Source of the DNA: Burkholderia diffusa
GTDB taxonomy: Bacteria > Pseudomonadota > Gammaproteobacteria > Burkholderiales > Burkholderiaceae
Direction: 5' to 3'
DNA length: 64,000 bases
Assembly (NCBI RefSeq): GCF_902499115.1
Contig: NZ_CABVPN010000002.1
Location: 295,685 to 359,684 of the forward strand
The stretch's first letter is position 1. Each line of letters opens with the position of its first letter. The translations under genes and the position numbers were made by a program. Below are positions 26,588 through 35,142 of this stretch, one piece after another. The notes beneath the pieces were generated by a model. It ran no database searches. It was given only the letters and a program-made list of their open reading frames with translations, and was not told the DNA's origin.

Positions 26588-26699
26588 CAGGGCTCCGGGT
26601 CTCTCATTGGGGGTTGAGATTCCCTGATCTGCTTCCTGCGTGCCATGGACATATGTGCGTCGGAAGCCGAATCGTTGCGCGCACATTTCGTCGCGCCAT
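26530..26699 (-). ncRNA. Orphan short transcript: small RNA or microprotein mRNA
   Basis: A minus-strand unit of ~170 nt between a promoter-like pair and the strong terminator. Two tiny ORFs fit: 26604-26699 (31 residues, its ATG coinciding with the predicted transcription start, so possibly leaderless) and 26587-26652 (21 residues, starting MSMARRKQIRES, its stop abutting the terminator stem). The flanking genes are both on the plus strand, so this is not antisense to a coding region. RNA versus peptide cannot be decided from sequence. Confidence 0.5.
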
Positions 26700-26705
26700 G
26701 ACTGC

Positions 26706-26738
26706 ACTATAGGGAAAGTCGCGCCGCGCATCTGTCAA
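26706..26738 (-). promoter_or_regulatory. Promoter of the orphan transcript
   Basis: Minus strand TTGACA (perfect -35, 26738-26733) and TATAGT (-10, 26711-26706). The spacer is 21 nt, longer than the usual 16-18, which weakens the call. Confidence 0.45.
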
Positions 26739-26830
26739 GCATTGTCAGAAGCGTCGCGTGCATGCGTCGCACACGTGCGCCGCTTTCGCGCTAAAGTGGT
26801 GCCCGACTGCCACCCTCAGCCGCCGTTCCG

Positions 26831-28042
26831 ATGCTTACGCTCTCGCCCGCCGCCGCCCGCGCGCTGCATCTTGCCGCGCAGGGCCTGCTGACCCCGCCCC
26901 GCCGCAAGGCCACCAAGGCCGACGTGCTCGACACGATCCGCCGGATGGCGCAGTTGCAGATCGATACCATTCACGTCGTCGCGCGCAGCCCGTATCTCGT
27001 GCTGTTCAGCCGCCTCGGCGACTTCGCCCCGCAGTGGCTCGACGAACATCTCGCCGAGGCGCGCCTGTTCGAATACTGGTCGCACGAGGCGTGCTTCCTG
27101 CCGGTCGAGCAATTCGGGCTGATGCGCTACAAGATGCTCGATCCGTCGGGAATGGGCTGGAAATACGCGGCCGAATGGCACGAGCAGAATCGCGCGGACA
27201 TCGACCGCATGCTCGCGCGAATTCGCGACGAAGGCCCGGTGCGGTCGGCGGATTTCATTCGCGAAGACGGCGCGAAGGGCAACGGATGGTGGGACCGCAA
27301 GCCCGAGAAAAAGCACCTGGAGGTGCTGTTCACGACCGGCGACCTGATGGTGTCCGAACGCCGCAACTTTCAACGGATCTACGACGTGCGCGAACGCGTG
27401 CTGCCCGGCTGGGACGATGCACGCGACCTGCCGCCGCGCGACGCGGTGCTGCCCGCGCTGCTCGACTACACGTGCCGCGCGCTCGGCGTCGTGCGCGCGG
27501 ACTGGGTGGCCGATTACTACCGGCTGCCGCGCCGTTCGTACCGCGCGGAGCTCGAGCGGCTGGCGGATGCGGGCGAGCTGATTCCGGTGGAGATCGCGGA
27601 CTGGAAGGAGCCGGCCTACGTGCATCGCTCGCTCGAAGCGCTGCTGCCGGCCGCCGCGGCCGATACGCTGCGCTCGACCGTCACGACGCTGCTGTCGCCG
27701 TTCGATCCGGTGGTGTGGGACCGGCGGCGCGCGTCGACGCTATTCGGGTTCGACTACACGATCGAGTGCTATACGCCCGCGCACAAGCGGCGCTACGGCT
27801 ATTTCTGCCTGCCGGTGCTGCATCGCGGCCGGCTGATCGGGCGCGTCGACGCGAAAGCGCATCGCGCGCTCGGCACGTTCGAATTGAAGGCGGTGCATGT
27901 CGAGCCGGGCGTGCGGTTCGGCACGGGGCTCGCGGCCGACGTCGCGAAAGCCGTGAAACGGCTGGCGGCGTGGCATGGGACGCCGGAGGTGGCGGTCGCG
28001 CACGCGCCGCCCGAATTGTCGAAGGCGCTGGCCGGCGCGTAA
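26831..28042 (+). CDS. YcaQ/AlkX-like winged-helix protein, probable DNA crosslink glycosylase
   Basis: 403 residues. Winged-helix repeat protein of the HTH_42/YcaQ family: LSPAAARALHLAAQGLL, then IRRMAQLQIDTIHVVARSPY, FEYWSHEACFLPVEQF, and C-terminal TTLLSPFDPVVWDRRRA, FGFDYTIECY, GYFCLPVLHRGRLIGRVDAK. The QxQ motif at Q41/Q43 matches the catalytic pair described for YcaQ/AlkZ enzymes that unhook interstrand crosslinks. Normal family length, cytosolic. Monocistronic on the plus strand. Confidence 0.85.
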   Translation: MLTLSPAAARALHLAAQGLLTPPRRKATKADVLDTIRRMAQLQIDTIHVVARSPYLVLFSRLGDFAPQWLDEHLAEARLFEYWSHEACFLPVEQFGLMRYKMLDPSGMGWKYAAEWHEQNRADIDRMLARIRDEGPVRSADFIREDGAKGNGWWDRKPEKKHLEVLFTTGDLMVSERRNFQRIYDVRERVLPGWDDARDLPPRDAVLPALLDYTCRALGVVRADWVADYYRLPRRSYRAELERLADAGELIPVEIADWKEPAYVHRSLEALLPAAAADTLRSTVTTLLSPFDPVVWDRRRASTLFGFDYTIECYTPAHKRRYGYFCLPVLHRGRLIGRVDAKAHRALGTFELKAVHVEPGVRFGTGLAADVAKAVKRLAAWHGTPEVAVAHAPPELSKALAGA

Positions 28043-28137
28043 GGCCGGCGGAGCCGCGCCGCGCGACGGGCAACAGCGACGCGCGCGCCGATTGCGATTG
28101 CGCGGCGGCGCGCCCGTCTGCCGCCACCTGCCACGAC

Positions 28138-28356
28138 TCAGTCGCGCAGTTTGCGAAAACGCGGGGTGCCGTCCGGCAGGTTCTCGTTGAACATCGCTTC
28201 CGGCCGCACCCACAGGCCGCGCGCATGCGGCCACAGATGCTCGTACACCACCACCGATTCCTCGGTTTCGGAATGACGGGCAACGCCGATGTAGCGATAC
28301 AGCCCGCCCTTGTAGTGACGATGCGTGGCGAGTTGTTCGGCTTCCTGTTCGGTCAT
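28138..28356 (-). CDS. DUF1653 domain protein
   Basis: 72 residues covering the whole DUF1653 domain: HRHYKGGLYRYIGVARHSET, VVVYEHLWPHARGLWVRP, MFNENLPDGTPRFRKL. A small cytosolic protein of unknown role, widespread in proteobacteria. Its start is 55 nt from the GNAT gene on the same strand, so it may be the second gene of a pair. Confidence 0.85.
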   Translation of the reverse strand: MTEQEAEQLATHRHYKGGLYRYIGVARHSETEESVVVYEHLWPHARGLWVRPEAMFNENLPDGTPRFRKLRD

Positions 28357-28411
28357 GATCTGCTTCCCTTCGGCAAGAACGAAAGCGCGTATTGTATGCG
28401 CTCGCCGCGCG

Positions 28412-28855
28412 TCAGCGTTTCGCGTAGATGTCGGGGCGGCGAATCTCCATCAGCCGCTCCGGATTCGCGGACGGCCCGAAGCCGACCGGCCGGTACAGTT
28501 CGTGCGCATCGGTCGTCACGAGCATGATGCGGCGCAGGCTGCGCACCATCGGCTGCGCGAATACGTGGTCGATCAGCGCGCGGCCATAGCCGTTGCCGCG
28601 GTCGGCCGGCAGGACGAAGACGTCGCACAGGTACGCGAACGTCGCGTGGTCGGTCACGAGCCGCGCGAACCCGACGAGCCGGTCGCCCACGTACGCGCCG
28701 AAGCACAGCGATCCGTCGATCGCACGCTCCACGACGTCGCGCGGAATGCCCTGCGACCAGTACGCGTCCCGGTGCAGGAAATCGAAGATCGCGTCGATGT
28801 CGAGTTCGCGCTTGTCGGTGGAAAATCTCAGCGTGGCGGGAGTGGCTGCGGGCAC
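28412..28855 (-). CDS. GNAT family N-acetyltransferase
   Basis: 147 residues from GTG at 28855, chosen because GGAGAG lies six bases upstream and GNAT similarity begins there; upstream ATGs would add Arg-rich sequence not typical of the family. Acetyl-CoA binding motif A is VFVLPADRGNGYGRALIDHV, and the C-terminal LYRPVGFGP is the usual Tyr-containing segment. Substrate unknown. Confidence 0.82.
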   Translation of the reverse strand: MPAATPATLRFSTDKRELDIDAIFDFLHRDAYWSQGIPRDVVERAIDGSLCFGAYVGDRLVGFARLVTDHATFAYLCDVFVLPADRGNGYGRALIDHVFAQPMVRSLRRIMLVTTDAHELYRPVGFGPSANPERLMEIRRPDIYAKR

Positions 28856-29057
28856 GTCGGCTCTCCGGTCGGGTCGGGGGCGGAGCAGCAACGATAGCGC
28901 GACTCGACCAGCCGAGGCAACCGAACGCCGCGCGACGCACTCTGGCGTCTGCTCTTCCATCTCGTCTCGCCTCGCCACGGGCACAACTGATCGCACGGGC
29001 CACGCGGCTCGATTCGGTGATATCGTCACCGGCTCAATGAACTCGCAGCATCGCTTC

Positions 29058-29681
29058 ATGCCCTATCGACTCATCGCGTTCGACTTCGACGGCACGCTCG
29101 CCGATTCGCTCGACTGCTTTCTCGCGGCGCTGACCGAAGCGTCGCGCATGCACGGCTTTCGCGACGCGACGGCCGACCTGCGCCCGGCGCTACGTGGCAT
29201 GTCGGCGCGCGAGATCATCCGCGCGCTCGAGGTGCCGATGTGGAAAGTGCCGCGCGTGACGCTCGACATGCGCCGGCTGATGCGGCCACGCATCGCGCAC
29301 GTGAAGCTGTTCCCGGGTGTCGACACGACCTTCGACGCGCTCGCCGCGCGCGGCATCCGCATCGCGATCGCGACGTCGAACAGCGAGGACATCGTGCGCG
29401 ACCGGCTCGGCCCGCATGCGAGCCGATGCGTCGATACGTTCGCGTGCGGCATTCCGCTGTTCGGCAAGGCACGCCGGCTGCGCGCGCTCGTGCGCGAAGC
29501 GGGCATGCAGCCCGCCGACGTGCTGTACGTCGGCGACGAAATCCGCGACGCCGAAGCGGCACGCCGCGCGCGGATCGCCTTCCAGGGGGTCTCGTGGGGT
29601 TACACGGCCGCCGATGCGTTGCAGGCGCATTGCGCGACGCCATTGCTGCCGCATCTCGACGCCTTGCTCGACCGCGTGTGA
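29058..29681 (+). CDS. HAD-superfamily hydrolase (phosphoglycolate phosphatase-like)
   Basis: 207 residues from ATG at 29058 (ATG at 29037 also in frame). HAD motif I DFDGTLADS holds the nucleophile Asp, motif II is IAIATSNSE, the motif III Lys lies in FGKARRLRA, and motif IV is VLYVGDEIRDAEAA. The helical cap after motif I is of the GPH subclass. Likely a small-molecule phosphatase. Divergent from the GNAT gene. Confidence 0.88.
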   Translation: MPYRLIAFDFDGTLADSLDCFLAALTEASRMHGFRDATADLRPALRGMSAREIIRALEVPMWKVPRVTLDMRRLMRPRIAHVKLFPGVDTTFDALAARGIRIAIATSNSEDIVRDRLGPHASRCVDTFACGIPLFGKARRLRALVREAGMQPADVLYVGDEIRDAEAARRARIAFQGVSWGYTAADALQAHCATPLLPHLDALLDRV

Positions 29682-30077
29682 GGACGCAGCGCGGATCGCG
29701 CGTTCGATTCGGCGGATCGCGAAGCAACCGGCGCGCTCCGCGCGCAAGACGATGAAACGCCGATGACACGCGCACACATCGCAGCCATTGCATGCACGCC
29801 GCGCACGCAAAAATTTCCGCCACGATGCGCGCGACAGGTACGCTCTACCTGCCCGCGCGCACACACATCGATTCGTCTTACCAACCGTTACACAAACCAC
29901 AGCGCGGTTGCACCTGCTACCTGAGCGGTCTCCTAGAATCAGTCGGGCCGGGAAACACTTCGAACGCCGCCGCGGCAGACCGGCCACCGAGTCCGGCCCG
30001 GGCGCGCCCGGTCTCTCGCACAGCTGCGGATCACCCGATCCGCCCGTTAATCAGAGCCCCGATTGAAAGGAGGTCCC
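29682..30077. other. 396-nt intergenic region
   Basis: Between HAD phosphatase and DUF4142, both plus strand. It contains a hairpin CAGGTA-CGCTC-TACCTG (29835-29851, with flanking GCGCG/CGCGC), and a possible promoter for DUF4142 with TTGCAC at 29908 and TAGAAT at 29934 (20-nt spacer, long). No convincing gene. Confidence 0.35.
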
Positions 30078-30659
30078 ATGAACCGCTTTCCCCAAGTCTC
30101 GCGCCTTGCATTGTCTGCCGCTGGCCTGCTTCTCGTCGCCGTGACGGCGACCGCGCAAACCGCGCAAACCGCGCAACCGGCGCCGGCCGCACCGGCCGCC
30201 GCCACGCAGACGCGCATCCACGAAGCCGACCAGACTTTCATCACCGACGGCACGAAAACCGTGTCGACGCAGCACGATGCCGCACGCATCGCCAATTCGC
30301 GCACGTCGGACAGCCAGGTGAAGGCGTTCGCGCAGCGCGTGTCGACCGACGACGAGAAGATCATCCAGGCGATGCGCGCGGCCAGCCCGCGCGGCGTCGA
30401 CGTGCCGGCCGACGATCCCGACACGGCCGTGCTGGACGGCATCAAGAACCTGCGCGGCGCGGAATTCGACAAGGCATACATCGAGCAGGTCGCGCTCGCC
30501 GGCCAGCAAAAGACGATCTCGGCATTCCAGGCCGAAATCGCTTCGGGCCGCGACACGAAGCTGAAGGAAGTCGCACGCCAGGCGCTGCCGATCCTGCAGG
30601 CGCACTACGCGGACGCGCAGAAGCTCGCCCAGCGTCACCACCTCGCATCGGCACAGTAA
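30078..30659 (+). CDS. DUF4142 periplasmic protein
   Basis: 193 residues from ATG at 30078 with a strong AAAGGAGG site. Signal peptide about 1-27 (LALSAAGLLLVAVTATAQ), an Ala/Pro/Thr linker, then the ferritin-like helical DUF4142 domain: DQTFITDGTKTVSTQHDAARI, SRTSDSQVKAFAQRVSTDDE, and a C-terminal LPILQAHYADAQKLAQRHH. Family proteins are exported and of unclear function, often stress-linked. Confidence 0.88.
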   Translation: MNRFPQVSRLALSAAGLLLVAVTATAQTAQTAQPAPAAPAAATQTRIHEADQTFITDGTKTVSTQHDAARIANSRTSDSQVKAFAQRVSTDDEKIIQAMRAASPRGVDVPADDPDTAVLDGIKNLRGAEFDKAYIEQVALAGQQKTISAFQAEIASGRDTKLKEVARQALPILQAHYADAQKLAQRHHLASAQ

Positions 30660-30770
30660 CGCGATGCCCCACCGCGCATCGCGCGCGGTGCTCCTCTTCC
30701 CCGCTTCCCCGCTCGTCGCGTCGCCGTCCCCCCTTTCGGCGGCGCGACGCCAGCGCCTCCCCGGTTCGCG

Positions 30771-31388
30771 TTACGTCGCCAGCTTCGCGCGCAACCGCTC
30801 GCTCACGTCCGGCCATTCGTCGTCGATGATGCTGAAGCGCACCGAATTGCGCTTGCGGCCGTCGGGCATGATCCGCTCGTGACGCACGATCCCTTCCTGC
30901 TTCGCGCCGAGCCGCAGAATCGCCGCGCGTGACTTCTCGTTCAGTTCATCGGTCGTGAACTGCACGCGCACGCAGTGCAGCGTGTCGAACGCGTACGAGA
31001 GCAGCAGCCATTTCGCCTCGGTATTCGCACGCGTGCGCTGCGCCGATTCGCTCAGCCACGTATGACCGATCTCGAGCTTGCGATTCTTGCGGTCGATCTT
31101 CCAGAAACGCGTGCTGCCGATCGCGCGGCCCGACGCGCGATCGACGATCACGAACGGCATCACGGTGCCGGCCGCGCGGCCTTGCAGCGCCGTGTCGACA
31201 TAGGCGTCGACCGTGTCCTCGCCCGGCACGACCGTGACCTTCAGGTTCCACAACCGACCGTCCGCCGCCGCATCGAGCAACGCTTGCCGGTCGGATGCCT
31301 CGAGCGGCCGCAGTACGATGCGCTCGCCGGTGAGCGTCGGTTGTTCGAGGGAAGATGATGCGTCCGTCATGTCCGGTTCCGTTTCCAT
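30771..31388 (-). CDS. GNAT acetyltransferase, RimJ/RimL-like
   Basis: 205 residues (ATG at 31388; ATG at 31370 gives MTDASSS and is equally possible). LTGERIVLRPLEASDRQALL at the N-terminus, FVIVDRASGRAIGSTRFWKI, ESAQRTRANTEAKWLLLSYA (CoA site) and VRVQFTTDELNEKSRAAILR match Acetyltransf_3. Acceptor unknown. Confidence 0.85.
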   Translation of the reverse strand: METEPDMTDASSSLEQPTLTGERIVLRPLEASDRQALLDAAADGRLWNLKVTVVPGEDTVDAYVDTALQGRAAGTVMPFVIVDRASGRAIGSTRFWKIDRKNRKLEIGHTWLSESAQRTRANTEAKWLLLSYAFDTLHCVRVQFTTDELNEKSRAAILRLGAKQEGIVRHERIMPDGRKRNSVRFSIIDDEWPDVSERLRAKLAT

Positions 31389-31445
31389 GAAGATGACGCG
31401 GAGGATGACCCACCGCGCAGCGAAACGCCCATCATACGGCCAGCG

Positions 31446-32360
31446 TCAGCCGGGCAGCGCGGCGAGCCGCTGGCGAATCGCGTGCGCTTCGCCGCGCAGC
31501 GCGTCGGCGAATGCGTCGACGAGCAGGCTCTTCGGCCGGTGCTCGGGCACGATCACGCTGACGCGGTACGGAAACGAGCGCGTGAGCGGCCGCACGTGCA
31601 GGTCGCGTCCGACGAAATCGAGCGCGGTCAGCGGGTTGACGATCGCGGCGCCGAGCCCCTGCCGCACGAATGCGCACACCGACACGGCCGACGGCGTCTC
31701 GACGATCGAACGCGGCGCGACGCCGAGCTGCGCGAACGCCTCGTCGATCAGGATCCGGTACGGGTCGTTCAGCGACAGGCTCACGAACGGGCGGTCGGCG
31801 AGATCCGCGAGATCGATCGCGCGTTGCGCGAGCAGCGGATGGCCGTCGGGCAGCACGCATACCTCGTCGACTTCGAGCAACGGCGTGAGGACCGTGCCGG
31901 CCGGCGCGATGTCGTGTTCGGTCAGCCCGAGATCGTAGCGCTGCGCGGTCAGCCACTCCTCGAGCACGGGTGACTCCTGCGTCGCGACCGACACGCTGAC
32001 GCCCGCATGCGCGTCATGGAAACGCCGGCAGGCGCCGGGCAGGATCGCGTGCGAAAACGCCGGCAGCGCGATCACCGACAACTGCCCGTCGCGAAACTCG
32101 CGCAGCCGCGCGGCCGTCGCCGCGACACGCTCGAGCCCCACATACGCGAGCCGCACGTCGTCGAACAGCGTGAGCGCGGCCATCGTCGGCCGCAGCCGCC
32201 CGTGCGAGCGCTCGAACAGCGCGAAGCCGATCACCTGCTCCATGCGCGCGAGCTCGCGGCTGATCGTCGGCTGCGACGTATAGAGCATCTCGGCCGCACG
32301 CGTCGTGCTGCCGGTGACCATCAGCGCGCGGAAGACCTCGATGTGCCGGTGTGTGAGCAT
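31446..32360 (-). CDS. lysR: LysR-type regulator, likely activator of lysA
   Basis: 304 residues. HTH at about 1-60 (HIEVFRALMVTGSTTRAAEM, YTSQPTISRELARMEQ), then the two-lobed effector domain. It is divergent from lysA with 109 nt between, the same arrangement as E. coli lysR-lysA, in which LysR activates lysA in response to diaminopimelate. Gene identity is inferred from that arrangement plus the family. Confidence 0.8.
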   Translation of the reverse strand: MLTHRHIEVFRALMVTGSTTRAAEMLYTSQPTISRELARMEQVIGFALFERSHGRLRPTMAALTLFDDVRLAYVGLERVAATAARLREFRDGQLSVIALPAFSHAILPGACRRFHDAHAGVSVSVATQESPVLEEWLTAQRYDLGLTEHDIAPAGTVLTPLLEVDEVCVLPDGHPLLAQRAIDLADLADRPFVSLSLNDPYRILIDEAFAQLGVAPRSIVETPSAVSVCAFVRQGLGAAIVNPLTALDFVGRDLHVRPLTRSFPYRVSVIVPEHRPKSLLVDAFADALRGEAHAIRQRLAALPG

Positions 32361-32469
32361 GAGCGCCTATATCCAAAATGAATAGAATCTCGAAAAACAG
32401 GCATTTTACTGTATAGGCGTTCAGGCGCATCATTCACGCTATCCGTTCATTCGATCCGATTCTTCCGCC
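32361..32469. promoter_or_regulatory. lysR-lysA divergent control region
   Basis: AT-rich compared with surroundings. It has an inverted repeat CGCCTATA (32364-32371) and TATAGGCG (32412-32419), 40 nt apart, bracketing the A/T tract. The arms are candidate LysR half-sites. Confidence 0.5.
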
Positions 32470-33708
32470 ATGTCCCTCGATTCCCGCCAGCTCGCGGCGC
32501 TCGCGCAGCAATACGGCACCCCGCTGTGGGTGTACGACGCCGACGTCATCCGCAACCGCATCGCCCAACTGCGCCAGTTCGACGTGATCCGCTATGCGCA
32601 GAAGGCGAACTCGAACCTGCATATCCTGAAGTTGATGCGCGACGAAGGTGCGTGCGTCGACGCCGTGTCGCTCGGCGAAATCGAGCGCAGCCTCGCGGCC
32701 GGGTTCAGTCCGGCGGGCGAACCGGAAGGCGTCGTGTTCACGGCCGACCTGATCGACCGCCCGACGCTCGCGGCCGTGCTGAAGCACGGCGTGACCGTGA
32801 ACGCCGGCTCGCTCGACATGCTCGCGCGCGTCGGCGAGCATGCGCCCGGCCACCGTGTCTGGCTGCGCGTGAACCCGGGCTTCGGCCACGGCCACAGCAA
32901 CAAGACCAACACCGGCGGCCCGCAGAGCAAGCACGGCATCTGGATCGACGACGTGCCGCGCGCGATCGAGATCGTTCGCCAGTACGGGCTGAAGCTGGTC
33001 GGTATCCACATGCATATCGGCTCGGGCGTCGACTACGGCCATCTGTCGCAGGTGTGCGACGCGATGGTCGACCTCGTCACGTCGCTCGGCCACGACATCG
33101 AAGCCATCTCCGCCGGCGGCGGGCTGTCGATTCCGTATCGCGACGGCGAGCCGCGCGTCGACGTCGGTCACTACTTCAGCCAGTGGGACGCCGCGCGCAA
33201 GCGGATCGAACGGCATCTCGGCCACGCGGTGCGCATCGAGATCGAACCGGGCCGCTTCCTCGTCGCGGAAGCCGGCACGCTCGTCACCGAAGTGCAGGCC
33301 GTGAACCACCGGCCGAAGCACGACTTCGTGCTGATCGACGCGGGCTTCAACGACCTGATGCGTCCGTCGATGTACGGCAGCTACCACGCGGTGTCCGTGC
33401 ACACGCACGACGGCGCACTGCCTGCCGGCCGGCCGCTCGTCGACATCGCGATCGCAGGGCCGCTGTGCGAGTCGGGCGACGTGTTCACGCAGGACGCGGG
33501 CGGCGTGGTCACGCACCGCAAGCTCGCGCAGCCGCAGATCGGCGACCTGCTGTTCCTGCACGATGCAGGCGCATACGGCGCGTCGATGTCCTCGAACTAC
33601 AACAGCCGGCCGCTCGCGCCGGAAGTGCTCGTCGATCGCGGCACGCCGCGGCTGATCCGCCGCCGGCAGACGATCGACGAACTGCTTGCGCTCGAAACGT
33701 TCGAGTAA
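32470..33708 (+). CDS. lysA: Diaminopimelate decarboxylase
   Basis: 412 residues. PLP Lys45 in VIRYAQKANSN, the VSLGEIERSLAAGF motif, and HMHIGSGVDYGHL. The Gly-rich phosphate site is ISAGGGLSIPY, with EIEPGRFLVAEAG and, near the C-terminus, the catalytic Cys region GPLCESGDVF. Makes L-lysine from meso-diaminopimelate. Normal length. A strong intrinsic terminator follows. Confidence 0.95.
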   Translation: MSLDSRQLAALAQQYGTPLWVYDADVIRNRIAQLRQFDVIRYAQKANSNLHILKLMRDEGACVDAVSLGEIERSLAAGFSPAGEPEGVVFTADLIDRPTLAAVLKHGVTVNAGSLDMLARVGEHAPGHRVWLRVNPGFGHGHSNKTNTGGPQSKHGIWIDDVPRAIEIVRQYGLKLVGIHMHIGSGVDYGHLSQVCDAMVDLVTSLGHDIEAISAGGGLSIPYRDGEPRVDVGHYFSQWDAARKRIERHLGHAVRIEIEPGRFLVAEAGTLVTEVQAVNHRPKHDFVLIDAGFNDLMRPSMYGSYHAVSVHTHDGALPAGRPLVDIAIAGPLCESGDVFTQDAGGVVTHRKLAQPQIGDLLFLHDAGAYGASMSSNYNSRPLAPEVLVDRGTPRLIRRRQTIDELLALETFE

Positions 33709-33745
33709 AACGCGCCTTCGCGCCGCGTTCGACGCGGCGGACGCC

Positions 33746-33791
33746 AACGGCCAGGCTTGCCACTACCGGCATGCCTGGCCGTTCTGCTTTT
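33746..33791 (+). terminator. Intrinsic terminator of lysA
   Basis: AACGGCCAGGC (33746-33756) pairs perfectly with GCCTGGCCGTT (33773-33783), followed by CTGCTTTT. 11-bp GC-rich stem plus T-rich tail, 38 nt after the lysA stop. Confidence 0.8.
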
Positions 33792-34258
33792 CAGCAATCG
33801 TTTCGGGCGCAACCGCTCGACCACGCCGTAGCACCCGATGCTGCGCACCCCGTACAACCGCAGCAGATCGCATGCACCGTGCTTCACGCATGGAGAAAAA
33901 CTTTCCACGCCGCGTGGAAAGTCCATGCTTTTTTGGAAGCACTTTCCTTTTTGACAAAACTAAGATTGCCCTCAGTCGTTCAGCATTTGCGTCACCGGAC
34001 ACGCATCGACGATGCAGCCGGTCTACCCCACTCGCAAGCCGCACGGGCACTCATGAACACGATGCTTGAATTCTTCGCCGCGCAACGCTACGCCACCGTG
34101 CCCGAACGCATGCCGTAACGCCTCGCGGCACACGGCTCGCACCGTCTCTCGCCGCACTGTTTCCCGCTTCCCGCCCACGGCGACGCCGCCCGTCGCCGCG
34201 GACGCGCTCACCCTGAATTTTCGACAACGACGTTTCGACAACAACCCTGGAGACAACC
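33792..34258 (+). promoter_or_regulatory. Leader and control region of the amino-acid ABC operon
   Basis: Contains a perfect 23-bp palindrome at 33900-33922 (ACTTTCCACGC-C-GCGTGGAAAGT) with a further ACTTTCC copy near 33941. TTGACA occurs near 33953, without a clear -10. An in-frame 21-codon ORF (34053-34118, MNTMLEFF...) sits in the leader but lacks a ribosome site. The stretch is otherwise non-coding. Confidence 0.5.
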
Positions 34259-35059
34259 ATGAAGCCCTTCACCCCGACGCTCAAGCAAGGCCTCGCCGCC
34301 GCCCTCCTCTGCGTGGCGGCCACCGCGTCGCACGCGGCGGACCTGCTCGACACCGTCAAGCAGGCCGGCGTGCTGAAGATCGCGCTCGAAGGCACCTACC
34401 CGCCGTTCGACTACCGCAACGCCGAAGGACAACTCGAAGGGTTCGACGTCGACGTCGCGAAGGCCGTCGCCGCACGGCTCGGCGTGAAGCCGCAGTTCGT
34501 CACGACCGAATGGAGCGGGATTCTCGCCGGGCTGCAGGCCGGCAAGTTCGACGTGATCGTCAACCAGGTCGCGATCACGCCGTCGCGCCAGCAGGCGCTC
34601 GACTTCAGCATGCCGTACGTGTATTCCTCCGCGCAGCTGCTGCAGCGCCAGAACGACACGCGTGCGTTCAAGTCGCTCGACGAGCTGAAGGGCAAGAAGG
34701 TCGGCGTGACGATGGGCAGCAACTACGTCGATCTCGTGAAGACCGTGCCCGCGATCGATCTGCAGGTCTATCCGGGTACACCGGAAAACCTGCGCGACCT
34801 CGCGGCGGGACGTATCGACGCGGCGGTCAACGACCGCCTGATGCTGAGCTATCTGATCAAGAACTCGCACTTGCCGCTGCGCCCCGGCTCCGTGCTCGCC
34901 GGCGGCGAGGACCGCATGGGGATCCCGTTCCGCAAGGGCAACCCGAAGTTCGCGAAGGCGATCGACGATGCGGTCGCGTCGCTGCAGCAGGACGGCACGC
35001 TGAAGAAAATCTCGATGCAGTGGTTCGGCTCGGACACGACCAAACCGATCGCGCAATAA
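34259..35059 (+). CDS. Polar amino-acid ABC transporter, periplasmic binding protein
   Basis: 266 residues. Signal peptide about 1-27 (AALLCVAATASHAA). SBP family 3 landmarks: LKIALEGTYPPFDYRNAEGQ, GFDVDVAKAVAARLG, WSGILAGLQAGKFDVIVNQV, DFSMPYVYSSAQ, DELKGKKVGVTMGSNY. This is the FliY/TcyJ-like subgroup, and the downstream metC argues for cystine or another sulfur amino acid. First gene of a four-gene operon with its permease, ATPase and metC. Confidence 0.9.
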   Translation: MKPFTPTLKQGLAAALLCVAATASHAADLLDTVKQAGVLKIALEGTYPPFDYRNAEGQLEGFDVDVAKAVAARLGVKPQFVTTEWSGILAGLQAGKFDVIVNQVAITPSRQQALDFSMPYVYSSAQLLQRQNDTRAFKSLDELKGKKVGVTMGSNYVDLVKTVPAIDLQVYPGTPENLRDLAAGRIDAAVNDRLMLSYLIKNSHLPLRPGSVLAGGEDRMGIPFRKGNPKFAKAIDDAVASLQQDGTLKKISMQWFGSDTTKPIAQ

Positions 35060-35142
35060 CGCAGCCGTCACGCGGCCGCGCACACGCGCGCGCGGGCCGG
35101 CCGCCACCTCGGCGCACACGACACACAATCAGGAGACACGCG

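Noticed and set aside
34053..34118. 21-codon ORF in the ABC operon leader
   Set aside because: In a plausible leader but without a ribosome site; kept only as a note in the leader region.
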